DNA from: Buddleja alternifolia
Lineage: Eukaryota; Streptophyta; Magnoliopsida; Lamiales; Scrophulariaceae
Length of the DNA stretch: 64,000 bases
Reading direction: 5' to 3'
NCBI GenBank assembly: GCA_019426215.1
Contig: CM033394.1
Location: 19,240,195-19,304,194, forward strand
Below the pieces are notes generated by a model. That model ran no database searches. It was not told where the DNA came from and was given only the letters and a program-made list of their open reading frames with translations. Shown one piece after another: positions 19,636 to 32,221 of this stretch (position 1 is the first letter of the stretch; every line of letters begins with the position of its first letter). The position numbers were made by a program, and so were the translations under genes.

Positions 19636-20839
19636 TGATAAGTCCATATTTTACAGTATTTTATGCCCCATTGTAATATGATTTGATCGTTACTTTGATC
19701 ATTTTTTATCCCTCATAATGCTTTGATTGGTATATATTTTGTTTTGTTGGATTCAAGTTGATTTACGCATGAAAGACGAGAAAAGTGATCCAAATTGAGC
19801 TTGAAATTGAAGAAAGAAACAAAAGAAGATAGTTGACGAAAGATTTTACACAATGCTCATATATAAATGAGTTTTTCGTCCTCTTACAGGCCGAATCATA
19901 CTAAGGTTTCTTCTTCAATATTGTAGATCTATTTCTTAGCTTCGCGTATCAACTTGAATCAACTCAATCCGACATTTGTAGAGAGAGTTATGATCAAAAT
20001 ACGAAAGCTGTGAATTCTGCGTCAGAGGACTGCGGTCTGATAAGAGTTTGTGCCGCGGTCCAATTCTCCCGAAGCCCTAAAATTAAGTCCGCCGTTTTCT
20101 CCCTTTATAACACACTTTTCTCTTGGAAAACAGTAAGAAATGCTCAAAAACACCAAGGGGAAGCCATGGGAAGTCCTAAGGAACCTTGAAGAGCCATCTT
20201 CATCCTCATCATCATCATTTTCATCATCAAAGCTTGGATTCACACTTTATAATAGGGAGTAATTCAACTCTTTCTCTTGATTAGTATTTCAATTATGTCT
20301 TGTAGAGTTGTTGAATCACTTGTTGTTGTAAGTATGAGCTAAGCATCTTTGTGGTTGGGTTATGTGAATACTTTGTGATGTTTTGTGTTTAATGAATGAT
20401 TAATTTCCGGATTTATTACATTCTTGTTACATGTTTGATTTTATGCTTAATGCTTTCACATGAATGATCACCATGTGTTTGATATAATGCTTTGTCTTGA
20501 GACCGAGAGGAGATAGATAAAGGGAGATCGAAAAATCAAACATCATAACGTAACAATTGACTAGAGATAGAATCGATTGCGTTGTGTGGCTTTTTGTGAT
20601 AAGATAACCCGATTGAATGTAGGATCTTCGTAAATAAGGAATTCCTTTGAACCTAAATGCATGTTAGTTAATTCAATCTTCACTATAGAGATATAGGAAG
20701 TTGTTAACTAGTATAGGCTTGTTATTTCAAGAGATTGGATAATAAATACATTAGGGGGTTTCGCCACAACAAGAGCATTCTAAAAATCCGGATAATTGAG
20801 AGTTCATGAACATAGAATAGAACATAGTAGGATCATAAC

Positions 20840-22721
20840 TGACACGCTAAAACTTAACGTGCTATGATAGCAAGTGCACTAGACGTGTGTAGTAATAAGT
20901 GGACAAAAAGTCCGGGTTGTCGAACCACGGAGACTTGAATTCTAGTTTATGATTTTAATGAAAGAAAAGACAATTAAAGTAAAGCAAGAGGAAAACAATT
21001 AAGTAAACGAAAGATCAAAGGAGGGAACAAGCTATGAATTAAATCTCACGTATGATAAAATGACTAAGGCACATGCTACAACCAAATCTACTCGTCAATA
21101 TATATGAACTACTCTTCGAATTATTAGACTCCTATTGCTTTGGTGGAAACTCCTAAATTAACTATTACCCGATGTCTCGGCACATAATAATCCTATGATT
21201 AATTGACGGTTCTCTAAATATGTCTATCCGAGAATCTAATCAAAAATCACGCATTAACGTTCTAGAGCTTCCCCGAACGAATCCGGCTAACAACACCCGG
21301 GAATCTTTACCTATTTCTAGGGCAATCCCTCATTTGTTTCGGATGATGTGTTAATTCTCTTGCACCCTAATCTATTTTCTCTCGAACAACTAGATTAGGC
21401 AAGATAGCAAGCATATGGTGATCAAACACATGATTGGAATAAAAGCATAGAATTAACACACAAAGCAATAGGAGAATTAATACAAAGAGCAACTTCACAT
21501 ATATTGATTCATAAATTTGGCCTTCACATGGCCTTAATTCTACAATATTAGCCTCTCATCAAAGCCTTAAGAAAATCTAATACAAACATATACATACTCA
21601 TGGAAATAAACATGTAAATGCAAATAATTAAAACTCCCTCAATTGATTGATGATGGATCTTTGCTCTTGATCTTCAATCCTTAGCTCCTCCCTCTTTGTT
21701 CCCCTCCAAAAGTGATGAAGAAATATGGTGATGAATGATGATGAGTGAAAAGTGATGGATCCAATGCCTCTCTCTCCCTTTCTCTCCAAGCTCCTCGGTC
21801 AATTGCCCCCTCCAATCCTTAAGAAGACCACCACCAATCAGCCCCTCATGTGTATGTCCCCCCTAGTGTCCCCTCCACTACTCTTAAAGTGAGTAGTATA
21901 AAATTCCCAAAAGTAGATCTAGTAAGAAACATACTTATGACATCCCCCCCATACATGTGATGACCTCTTGGCTTTAAATGTTCCATTCCCCCATCAAATG
22001 ATGATCTTTTGGCTGAAAGGAGTCAAATCTCGGATGTGTCCACGCCTAGGCGCGGGTTTTATGGCGCTCGGGCGCCCAAATCAGAATGTTCGGAGTATTT
22101 GCCTCTGTCTGGCGCAGTATTTGTATTTCCTTCATAACTCTCTCCACAAAACTCTGATTTGGATGATTCAAGTCCTCATTTGAAGCTAACACATAGTTCT
22201 ACAACTTTGTAGAAGGAAACTTCATCCAATTCGGTCTCTAAAAATAAGAAAATATCGCTCGAACGTGGAAACTGGTGCAGATACGGCGCCCAGGCGTGGA
22301 CAGAACGGCGCCTAGGCGCCCCTTTCAGAATCGGGCGCCTAGGCGTGGTAATACTGGCGCCTGGGCGCGGGTGAAGTGGCGCCTAGGCGCCTGATGCAGA
22401 GTCTGAACCGTTTTCTTGTTTTCAGCGCAGTAATTGTATTTTCTTCGTAACTTTCTCCACGGACCTCGGATTTGGATGATTCAAGTTGCCACGTGAAGCC
22501 AAGACAGAGATTTACAACTTTGTAGAAGAAAACTTCCTCAAATTCGATTTCAAAATACACTGAAATACTGTGTTTTTGTGCACTTTACGTCAATTGCAGT
22601 GATTTTCCACGTTTACTCAATAAGCACATAGATTATACGCATATGTGGCATAAATAAACTGATAAATGAATCTAAAACATAAACGTAAGGGCTTAAAAAC
22701 ACGTAAAAACGACTCTTATCA
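20840..22721 (-). repeat. Element J 3' LTR
   Basis: 1,882 bp in reverse orientation. Two module copies (22127-22250 and about 22424-22560) alternate with blocks rich in GGCGCC, CCTAGG and CGCGCC palindromes (22043-22075 and 22283-22395). A TATA-like stretch lies at about 21896-21903 on the minus strand. Confidence 0.92.
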
Positions 22722-24625
22722 ACACCCCCACACTTATCAATTGCTCGTCCTCGAGCAATAAGAGTTCTAAGATAAGGAAACACATCAATCAAAGAGAGAA
22801 ACAAAAAGAAAACTACCTAACTCACTTTCGTGGAGTAAACGGTTGCATTTAGCGAATGCAACAAGCCTTTGAACCTTTGAGTCACCTCAAAGGACGAGTT
22901 ATAGTCTCGTGAGGGTTTGCATATGATATACCCACAAAATCTAGTAAATTTTCAATCATAACCAAATCAATACATCTCAACATAATCAACAAGAATGAAT
23001 GGCATAAAATCAACCTTTTAAAGCTCACAAGTATATATATACATATCAACTACTTTTGCTCATGTGACACTAATACTTGAAAAGACTCCTTAGGGTGTAG
23101 TGAAAAATAAATCTAAGGCATTATAGTCGAGAGGCATCCTTACCAAATTTTGGACATTAATCCCATATCTATAAACTTTTGATCAAACACAAAGCACAAG
23201 AATCATAGAAAATCTCATAGCCATTTAAATTTCATTATGTCAAACATTCAACTTTCAATTCGTATGAAACTTCCATTAAATTCATTAAGGCTAGATCATG
23301 TGCAATGTTTTATTCCATTAGGCTTTCTATGACGCCCATGTAACAAGTTTTAGATCAATGACTCCCAAACTAGATAGTTTTGGGGCATTAAGTGTAGAGA
23401 CACTCCTACGGATTTAATCACTCGAGTGTCAAAGGCCACGAAATAAAACTAGATCTTTTAAACAAATCACTTCTTTTTGGCTTGAGCTTAGCTCAAATTA
23501 GCATAATAGTACAGTATATAGGCATGAAACTTATCACCTCCGGTACGTATTAGCCTGACCACTTTTGGTCATACCAAAATTCAACCTTTTCAATTCATTG
23601 TTTAGCATATAAAATTACTACTTAACTTATAACCTTATGAGAAATCTAAGTTAATATTTCTGGGAAAAACTCCTTAAGTGTCTCAAGATGGTTATCCTCT
23701 CAACTCCTCTACCCTCGATTCATTGTGCAATGTGAATCATCTAAAGAATCAATCCTAGTCTAGTGTCTCCACGAGCAATTTCAAAGATATATATATTCCA
23801 TTAAATTCAAATTATTTCAAGAGATCATGCCATTTCTCCAAGTCAATCAATTTCAATGCATCAATTGGAAGGACTAAATTTTTTTTTTTTTTTTTTTTTT
23901 ATACTTGATTTTCTCAACAAAGAAGCATATAAATATGATAGCAAACAACTTTCCCCCAAACTCAAGCTACAAATTAGGATTGCATCATCAAAGTTCAAAA
24001 TAAGTACTCTTCTACCCCGAAACTTAAATCCAACATTGTCCCCAATGTTGTTATGACAAGCATACACAACGGTACAAGAACACTTACAACCAAGGATATT
24101 GAACAACATCCTTAAAATTCCAATACATAATCCTATAGCTTCCTCTCCTCTCGAGTACAATACGCATCTCTTAAACATGGGGTCCAAATGTGCATTATAT
24201 CTAACACTTCAACTCTTTAAACCATCAAGCATAAGACACATACATGCTAAAAGTGCATGCTTGAACACAACAAAAAGAAACAAATTAAACAAAACAAAAA
24301 CAAAAGCAAAAGAAAAAGAAAAGAAAACTTACAAACTTGGGTTGCCTCCCAAGAAGCGCTCTTTTAAAGTCATTAGCTTGACTTTACCGAGTTATTTTAA
24401 GGCGGTTTCCGAATGAATGCCTTGTTCATTCTCCAATCAAGAATGAAACATGGCCCGGTGTTTGTGAGAAGTAGTTTGAGTATGGGCCAAGAAATCGTCA
24501 TTCTTTTCCCCATGTCTCGGGTGATGATATAGACTATTCTCAAGATATGGACAATAGATCTTTCTCCTTCACCCATCGAAGTGATAACTTGGAGTTTGTG
24601 AGGTAGGACTCGAGGAGATTATTGG
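22722..24625 (-). other. Element J 3' internal noncoding region
   Basis: Reverse-strand relative of the E region 12462-14106. It holds the PPT (22722-22735), the pre-PPT hairpin (22740-22759), the GNRA hairpin (22874-22893), the overlapping hairpins (23557-23579), hairpin 2 (24031-24050) and hairpin 1 (24336-24353). A 22-base T-run at about 23879-23900 may be unreliable in length. No credible ORF. Confidence 0.75.
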
Positions 24626-25365
24626 TTATCCTTTCCTGAAAAAGCTCAACACTAAAGGATCAAAAGCATCAATGCGTAAAGATAATGTAGAATCAATTGG
24701 ATGCTTAAAAACCTCATAGTTATCAGAAATAACCATGTCATCTCCTATACTATAGGACAACTTACTATCATGGGCACAAATTGCCTCCACACCCGTGGAG
24801 ATGGGGCCGGTTATCGCTGGGGAAGGAATAAGAGTGGATTTCTCATAACTTGGAGATTCTGCCTCGGATGCTTGAATGTTAAGTGTGCAACACTGAGGCG
24901 ATGACACCTTAATAGAAATCCTCTCATTTTTCATTTCCTCAATGATCATTAGAGCCTCCTTAATTGGTCCTTCATACAAAGCATCAATGGCTTTGTGTAC
25001 CAATTTCATATTTTCCGGCTGATCCAAATCATCTAGTGTGAGTTGTAAGTCGTATAGGAGTTGTCGAACCCATTCTCGTTCCTCCAGAGTTGGAGATAAA
25101 CAATATCCCTCCTGTATGGGGAAGAAATTCAGTGATAGACTATCCCGGACAGATGGGAGTGGTTGAAAAGGAGGTGGTTGCATAGCTTGGAAAGTGCCTT
25201 GTAACCACTCCCAATTCTCCGGTAAATTCATATTCGAGAAACTTGAATTCGGATTCGGTTGATAGATATTGTCCTCCATCTCTCAAACTCATCTACTACC
25301 CCGGAGCACATGTTCAAAATAAAAATAACAAAATCAAGTAAAGGCTCATTTGAGGAGCGGGTCAT
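24626..25365 (-). CDS. Element J ORF: Gag leader fused to unrecognised sequence
   Basis: The minus strand starts with ATGACCCGCTC at 25365, as in E and F, encoding MTRSSNEPLLDF. A frame change then brings in the open stretch 25279-24626 (217 residues). Its first ~45 residues match the Gag leader of E (NLPENWEWLQ, FQAMQPPP, PLPSVR). The rest has no capsid domain, zinc knuckle or protease. It contains a Leu/Glu-rich, probably helical segment (about residues 65-115) and an acidic Ser-rich tail; I do not recognise it. Because the LTRs are nearly identical, this gutted coding region moved recently with enzymes in trans. Confidence 0.6.
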
Positions 25366-25505
25366 GCACCACAAATCGAACCTATCAATTAAGCACAAGG
25401 AACAAAATTAGACTAGTACGAAAATAAAAGGAAAGCAAGAAAATAAACAACAAACTAGAAATTATGAAAAAATGTAAACGAAAATCAAAAACTAAAATGA
25501 ACAAG

Positions 25506-25523
25506 TCCCCGGCAACGACGCCA
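25506..25523 (-). other. Element J primer-binding site
   Basis: Minus-strand TGGCGTCGTTGCCGGGGA beside the 5' LTR end (25530). It matches the tRNA-Asp site of E, F and H except for T in place of C at position 6. Confidence 0.85.
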
Positions 25524-25529
25524 AAAACT

Positions 25530-27413
25530 TGACACGCTAAAACTTAACGTGCTATGATAGCAAGTGCACTAGACGTGTGTAGTAATAAGTGGACAAAAAG
25601 TCCGGGTTGTCGAACCACGGAGACTTGAATTCTAGTTTATGATTTTAATGAAAGAAAAGACAATTAAAGTAAAGCAAGAGGAAAACAATTAAGTAAACGA
25701 AAGATCAAAGGAGGGAACAAGCTATGAATTAAATCTCACGTATGATAAAATGACTAAGGCACATGCTACAACCAAATCTACTCGTCAATATATATGAACT
25801 ACTCTTCGAATTATTAGACTCCTATTGCTTTGGTGGAAACTCCTAAATTAACTATTACCCGATGTCTCGGCACATAATAATCCTATGATTAATTGACGGT
25901 TCTCTAAATATGTCTATCCGAGAATCTAATCAAAAATCACGCATTAACGTTCTAGAGCTTCCCCGAACGAATCCGGCTAACAACACCCGGGAATCTTTAC
26001 CTATTTCTAGGGCAATCCCTCATTTGTTTCGGATGATGTGTTAATTCTCTTGCACCCTAATCTATTTTCTCTCGAACAACTAGATTAGGCAAGATAGCAA
26101 GCATATGGTGATCAAACACATGATTGGAATAAAAGCATAGAATTAACACACAAAGCAATAGGAGAATTAATACAAAGAGCAACTTCACATATATTGATTC
26201 ATAAATTTGGCCTTCACATGGCCTTAGTTCTACAATATTAGCCTCTCATCAAAGCCTTAAGAAAATCTAATACAAAACATATACATACTCATGGAAATAA
26301 ACATGTAAATGCAAATAATTAAAACTCCCTCAATTGATTGATGATGGATCTTTGCTCTTGATCTTCAATCCTTAGCTCCTCCCTCTTTGTTCCCCTCCAA
26401 AAGTGATGAAGAAATATGGTGATGAATGATGATGAGTGAAAAGTGATGGATCCAATGCCTCTCTCTCCCTTTCTCTCCAAGATCCTCGGTCAATTGCCCC
26501 CTCCAATCCTTAAGAAGACCACCACCAATCAGCCCCTCATGTGTATGTCCCCCCTAGTGTCCCCTCCACTACTCTTAAAGTGAGTAGTATAAAATTCCCA
26601 AAAGTAGATCTAGTAAGAAACATACTTATGACATCCCCCCCATACATGTGATGACCTCTTGGCTTTAAATGTTCCATTCCCCCATCAAATGATGATCTTT
26701 TGGCTGAAAGGAGTCAAATCTCGGATGTGTCCACGCCTAGGCGCGGGTTTTATGGCGCTCGGGCGCCCAAATCAGAATGTTCGGAGTATTTGCCTCTGTC
26801 TGGCGCAGTATTTGTATTTCCTTCATAACTCTCTCCACAAAACTCCGATTTGGATGATTCAAGTCCTCATTTGAAGCTAACACATAGTTCTACAACTTTG
26901 TAGAAGGAAACTTCATCCAATTCGGTCTCTAAAAATAAGAAAATATCGCTCGAACGTGGAAACTGGTGCAGATACGGCGCCCAGGCGTGGACAGAACGGC
27001 GCCTAGGCGCCCCTTTCAGAATCGGGCGCCTAGGCGTGGTAATACTGGCGCCTGGGCGCGGGTGAAGTGGCGCCTAGGCGCCTGATGCAGAGTCTGAACC
27101 GTTTTCTTGGTTTTCAGCGCAGTAATTGTATTTTCTTCGTAACTTTCTCCACGGACCTCGGATTTGGATGATTCAAGTTGCCACGTGAAGCCAAGACAGA
27201 GATTTACAACTTTGTAGAAGAAAACTTCCTCAAATTCGATTTCAAAATACACTGAAATACTGTGTTTTTGTGCACTTTACGTCAATTGCAGTGATTTTCC
27301 ACGTTTACTCAATAAGCACATAGATTATACGCATATGTGGCATAAATAAACTGATAAATGAATCTAAAACATAAACGTAAGGGCTTAAAAACACGTAAAA
27401 ACGACTCTTATCA
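25530..27413 (-). repeat. Element J 5' LTR
   Basis: 1,884 bp in reverse orientation, nearly identical to 20840-22721. Module copies lie at about 26813-26937 and 27116-27252, with CG palindromes between and beside them (26730-26765 and 26975-27090). Confidence 0.92.
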
Positions 27414-27657
27414 ATAACCCAATCACCTCTTTCCATTCGATGTATTATCTTGTTTATCACATAGTTGTCTTTGATTATTTTCATAGTATAATCAACCATC
27501 ATCTTATAATTTGATTTAGCTTAGAGTTAGATAATATAGCAATTACGAGCATTGAATACAATTGTCCCTGTGGAGACGATACACCCCGGGCTAAATAGTC
27601 CACTTTATTACTTTGCACAACCTAGTATACTTGCTAGGAATTCGCGTGTCGAGTTTT

Positions 27658-27675
27658 TGGCGCCGTTGCCGGGGA
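27658..27675 (+). other. Element F primer-binding site (tRNA-Asp type)
   Basis: TGGCGCCGTTGCCGGGGA, 6 bp past the end of the 5' LTR, identical to that of E and H. Confidence 0.9.
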
Positions 27676-27724
27676 CAATTGCGTTATTTGATATTGTAAT
27701 TCACTTATCTTCTCTAAGACTAAG

Positions 27725-27912
27725 TTGCTGTTTTTGTGTTTCAAGTTACTGTTTTTACGTCTAAAGTTGCTGTTTTTGTGTTTTAAGTTGCTGTTTTTGT
27801 GTTTTAGTTGCTGTTTTTATGGTTTAGTTGCTGTTTTTACGTTTTGATTTACTGTTTTTATGTTAAAAGTTGCTGTTTTTGCGTTTTGGTTTGTTGTTTT
27901 TACGTTTTAATT
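27725..27912 (+). repeat. Element F leader: ~20-bp T-rich tandem repeat
   Basis: About nine imperfect copies of a unit like GTTGCTGTTTTTGTGTTT lie between the PBS and the gag start. A shorter, related array occupies the same place in H (46830-46950). The array could affect packaging or translation of the RNA; no function can be read from it. Confidence 0.75.
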
Positions 27913-27958
27913 TTGGTTCTTTTGATTCTATTGTTAGGTTGACTTCTTTGAGTAGTGC

Positions 27959-28744
27959 ATGACCCGCACATCTCAAGGAAACCTTGAAGATTTTGATTCC
28001 GAGATCGAGCGCACTTTCAATAGAAGAAGACGAGCACAAAGCCAAAACGAGAGTCAATTTGAGGCAATGGAAGGGAACAATCCCGTTAATTTAGAGGACC
28101 CGGGAATTCAAGCCTTGATTCAAGCCGCTGTTGCTGCCACATTAGCACAAAGACAAGAGCAAGCTCCCCGTCCTTTACGTGATTATATGCAACCCACTGT
28201 TCATGGAGCCACTGGTGCTATCGTACTACCCACGGTAGAAGCAAACAATTTTACAATATCACGGGCTATTCTTCAACTCATTTCCAATGAACAATATCGG
28301 GGTACGGCGGATGAGTCACCACATGCTCACATTACCAAGTTCCTTAGCTATTTGAGCACATTTCGACAAAATGGAGTGACCGATGATGCTATTAAAATGA
28401 GACTCTTTCCGTTCTCATTGAGGGATAAAGCAAGAGCTTGGCTTGACTCATTGCCAACGACATCCATTCATACTTGGGACCAGTTGGTGGAGAAGTTTTT
28501 GAGTAAGTATTTTCCACCGGGGAAAACAGCCGCTATCAAAGTTGAGATACAAGGATTTCGACAAATGGAGGGAGAGTCACTCTATGAAGCACTTGAAAGA
28601 TTCAAGGAACTTCTCCGAAAATGCCCTCACTATGGTTTTGCAGTTTGGACTCAAGTGACCATCTTTTATCAAGGCCTTGGACCCGGCCTTCGCACTCATC
28701 TAGACGCAGCTGCGGGTGGTTCACTCATGAATTTACCACCATAA
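27959..28744 (+). pseudogene. gag: Element F Gag, N-terminal and capsid part
   Basis: It starts at the shared context GTGCATGACCCGC. Residues 1-60 are a basic leader. The retrotransposon Gag capsid domain is at about residues 115-255 (ESPHAHITKFL, FPFSLRDKARAWLDSLP, TWDQLVEKFLSKYFPP, LRKCPHYGF). A single in-frame TAA at 28742 cuts the frame just after GGSLMNLPP; the homologous sequence continues immediately after it, so the stop is a recent lesion. Gag would form the virus-like particle. Confidence 0.87.
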
Positions 28745-30510
28745 GCGGCTTGGGAAATGATCGATAGAATGTCGGAAAATAACTACCAATGGCCTACCGA
28801 GAGAGTAATACTTCCAAAGAAGGTGAGTGGAGTTTATGAAGTGGAAGCTTCCACTTCACTAGCTAATCAAGTAGAACTATTGCACAAGAAATTGGATGCT
28901 ATGAATTTCTCAGTAAACCAAGTGCAAACGTTGTGTGAAAATTGTGGTGGAAATCATCACATTACGGAGTGTCAACATGGTAGTCAATCTTATCATTCCG
29001 AATTTGTTGAAGATGCGAATTATGTGCAAAATTCAAATAGGACACAAAACGATCCATTTTCTGAAAAATATAATCCGGAGTGGAGAAATCACCCAAACTT
29101 CTCATGGAGTAACAACAACAATGTGGTGAAGCAACCTCCCGGGTTTCAAACACACGGTGATAGACCGCCATTTCATCAAGGGGGTTTTCAACCCAACACA
29201 TTTCACAAATTAGGAGGTTACCAACCACAGGAAAAGCAACAGAGTTTTGAAGAATTGATGCTCCAATATGTAAAGAAAACTGATGAATATATGAGGAGAA
29301 ATGATGAACGGTGTCACGACCTTGAAATTAATGTGAGCAACATACAAACTCAATTGGGACAATTGGCTAGTCAACTTTCAGGTAGAACACAGGGATCACT
29401 ACCTAGTGACACTGAGAAGAACACGAAAGAACAGATTCTGGCCATCGCATTGAGAAGTGGTAGAAAAATTGGTGCTGCAAATTTCCAAAATTCAGAAGCG
29501 TGCCGAGGCACTGTGCCGCGGTCGAAAATTCTAGTACCGAATTCTTCTGAGGAGTGCCGCGACACGGAACCGCGGCACAACAGCACAGATCCACAGATTT
29601 TAGATGCATGCCGCGGCACAGAACCGCAGCAATGCGAAGAACCGCGGTGCTGTACCGCGACACCCTTACCTGCTCCGGATAAAATTGATTCTGCACCCCG
29701 CACCGCTCCTGAACTTGTACAGCCACGGCCACCTTTTCCTTTGGCACTAAAAAGGGAAAAACTTGATGCTAAATTTCTTAAATTCATAGAAATGTTGAAA
29801 CAATTGCGCATTAACATTCCTTTTGCAGATGCTATCCTTCAAATGCCAAGCTATGTTAAGTTTCTTAAGGAAATTCTTTCGAACAAACGCAAGCTTGAGG
29901 AACTTGCCACCGTTGCACTCACCGAGGAATGTTCGGCAATACTTCAAAATAAGCTTCCCACTAAGCTTAAGGACCCCGGGAGTTTCACTATCCCTTGCAC
30001 GATTGGTTTTCTTTCATTTTCTAAAGTCTTATGCGATTCAGGAGCTAGTATTAACTTGCTTCCTTTTTCTCTTTTCAGGAAATTGGGACTTGGAGAACCA
30101 AAGCCCACGACAGTCTCTCTACAACTTGCTGATAGATCAATTAAATACCCGAGAGGCATTGTGGAGGATGTATTGGTAAAAGTCGATAAATTTATAGTCC
30201 CTGTTGATTTCTTGTATTGGACATGGAAGAGGATGTTGAGGTTCCAATCATATTGGGGCGCCCTTTTCTGGCAACAGCTGATGCAACTATCTATGTAAAA
30301 AGTGGGAGGGTAACATTTACTATTGGGGAAGAGATGATAGAGTTTAATATTTTCAATGAGAATACACATTCTTCTTCGTCTCATGGTATGTACCAGGTTG
30401 AACTTGTAGATGGATCCCATAACAATGCGTTGAAAAAGGGAGGAACAATGGTAATGCACAATGAAGATACTATATGGAGTCCTGTTGGATGCACAAGTGG
30501 CGTTGGTTAA
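28745..30510 (+). pseudogene. Element F Gag C-terminus (zinc knuckle, linker) and retropepsin
   Basis: This continues the F polyprotein in the same frame after the premature stop. The order is a zinc knuckle CENCGGNHHITEC (CX2CX3HX4C, about 28938-28976), a coiled coil (SFEELMLQY, about 29250-29390), a Cys-Arg-rich linker encoded by repeated CCGCGG/GCCGCGGCAC motifs (29500-29665), and a protease with VLCDSGASINLLP (about 30028-30066). A frameshift at about 30210 moves the protease C-terminal half, with ILGRPFLA, into the frame of 30217-30510. One stop and one frameshift thus separate this gene from a working form. It lacks all later pol domains. Confidence 0.85.
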
Positions 30511-32221
30511 GAAATGAAAAGGAGTCGAGCTAATGACTTAAAACAAGCGCTTCTTGGGAGGCAACCCACGTTTTACACGCTTTCTTTCATTTCCGTTATT
30601 TTTCTTTTTGTTTTGTTTTTCTCGTTTTGTGTGTTTTTAGTGTTATGATGATGCTTTTTGTCTCTTCTTGTTTTTCTAACTTCACAGCTGGCTAGGCGTT
30701 ATTTTTCAGACTCTTCGCCTTGTTGCTCTTTTGCGTTTTGGACATCACTTAGATTCAAACATCAGGGACGTCTTTCTTTCCTTTACTTTACATGTGTTTT
30801 TCCGCTCATTGGGGACAATGTGCTAGATTAGTTGGGGGGTGGGGTAGACGTCCTAATTTTATTGTGATGTGGTGATATGGTGTAACTTGTACTCATTTGT
30901 TAAGTTTCATGCTTGATTTGGGATTAGAAAACTGAGATAATCAATGATTTCATATTCATGATTTGTTATACTTTTGCTTGGAGCATGATTCGTTTGAGTG
31001 TCTCTACTTCATCTAAGATGAAATCATTTGTCGTATTTTATATGTGAAAGCCTTTTTAGCCATGCTTATGTGAATTGTTCAGGATTTAAAGCATTGAGCG
31101 TTCAATTTTGTCAACTTTGAAATGTGTGTTGAGTGTGCGAAGTCATGAAATGATTTAGGCCATCTTTCATTTTCTTTAACCTTACAATTGGCCTTCACGA
31201 TATTACATAATCTCTAGACCTTATTTTGAGCAGTATTGATAAGAATGGAGTGTGTTTAGCACACTAAAAACCACCATTCGATTTTCTTTCGCAAGCCACA
31301 CCAACCACCCTTTAGCCTAAAAGAAAGAAAAACAAAGTCTATTTCCCAAGTAAGAGAGCATATAACTTCATATCATTTGGCTTTAATTTGGGTTTATGCT
31401 TTGTTTTGGGTGTCGAATCTCATGGATTAATGGGTTAAAAGGTGTGTTTGTTCTTGATGATTTTGAGAAATTTTGAGGTCTTGAGTTTATGTGAAATAAA
31501 GAGAGGAAAATAAATGTTGTAAGTTGGCTAAAGAGTCAAGAGATTGGAAGTTACCGAAAAATATATTATGTGAGCTCTCTCTCGACTTGGCTACGAACTG
31601 AGCTTCAATGTGATTTATTTGGTTTGGGAATCATTTTTCCACCCCTAGCATCAAAAGAAATAAGTTTTGGGGTTATGAGTTCAAGGGGAAAAGAAATCAG
31701 AAAGCTATAAGTGGCGAGATGTGGAGATTTATTCGGTTAATAAGTGAGTGTTTAGCTCGATGATATTGAGTTGTATGCTTTCTTGAGTTTAGTCACTTTA
31801 TCCATATATTCCCGTCCAAGCCATTACCTAGCCTTACGTTACAAGCCAAAAAGACCTTTTGATCTTGACTTTCACATTTCATGCACACCGATAGGTTAAC
31901 AAGTTTTGAAGTGTTTTAATGTTTTTATTATCTAATGAGTTTGCATAATCTTGTTTAAAGTGTGCTCTTGGCATAAAAATGGATATGGAGTTCATGATTT
32001 TGAGATGGAATCGAAGATGTTTTGGAGACTTTCAAATTGTTGAATGTTCTAGGTAAAGTGTAACTTGTCATAATCATTTTCGAGGGTTTAATTCGTGTAC
32101 GTGCTTGATTATTGCGACATAAAACTTTTCAAGATCCCAAAGCAAGTTGTAAAATCTGAACTTATGAGTACTTGTTCGCCATTTATTGATCGAGACGATC
32201 ATAGCCTAGTTGGGGGGTAGT
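30511..32221 (+). other. Element F 3' internal noncoding region
   Basis: 1.7 kb without credible ORFs, very similar to H 48088-49792. It has hairpin 1 (30553-30570), hairpin 2 (30807-30820) followed by a PPT-like GTTGGGGGGTGGGG (30831-30844), the pre-PPT hairpin (32187-32201) and the real PPT (about 32210-32221). Conservation over its full length, while coding parts of F and H differ, suggests selection or recent common origin. Confidence 0.8.

Larger units (their letters stand above)
20840..27413 (-). mobile_element. Element J: non-autonomous gypsy element lacking capsid, nested in F
   Basis: 6.6 kb, minus orientation, TSD ATAAC (20835-20839 and 27414-27418). LTRs of about 1.88 kb are 20840-22721 and 25530-27413, with only about five differences by eye, so this is the youngest insertion here. 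PBS is tRNA-Asp type with one change. The internal region is just 2.8 kb: a short ORF (24626-25279) with a Gag leader but no capsid or protease, then noncoding sequence homologous to E. Confidence 0.93.
19636..27651 (+). repeat. Element F 5' LTR, split by element J
   Basis: The parts are 19636-20839 and 27419-27651; the interval is J plus its second TSD copy. Start TGATAAGTCC; the end reads GTGTCG where the 3' LTR has GTGTCA, so the terminal CA has mutated to CG. It contains one copy of the shared module (19888-20024), then CG-rich palindromes (about 20028-20064), then a TATA-like TTTATAA at 20104. Confidence 0.9.

Noticed and set aside
20022..20243. Acidic 73-residue minus-strand ORF in the F LTR (also 32608-32829)
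   Set aside because: Its acidic run comes from a CATCATCAT-type microsatellite; it lies inside the LTR and is antisense to it.
23879..23900. 22-base T-run in J as a terminator or poly(A) tail of a retroposon
   Set aside because: It lies inside an LTR element, has no TSD around it, and the same position in E (about 12957) has only a short T-run. Most likely homopolymer expansion.
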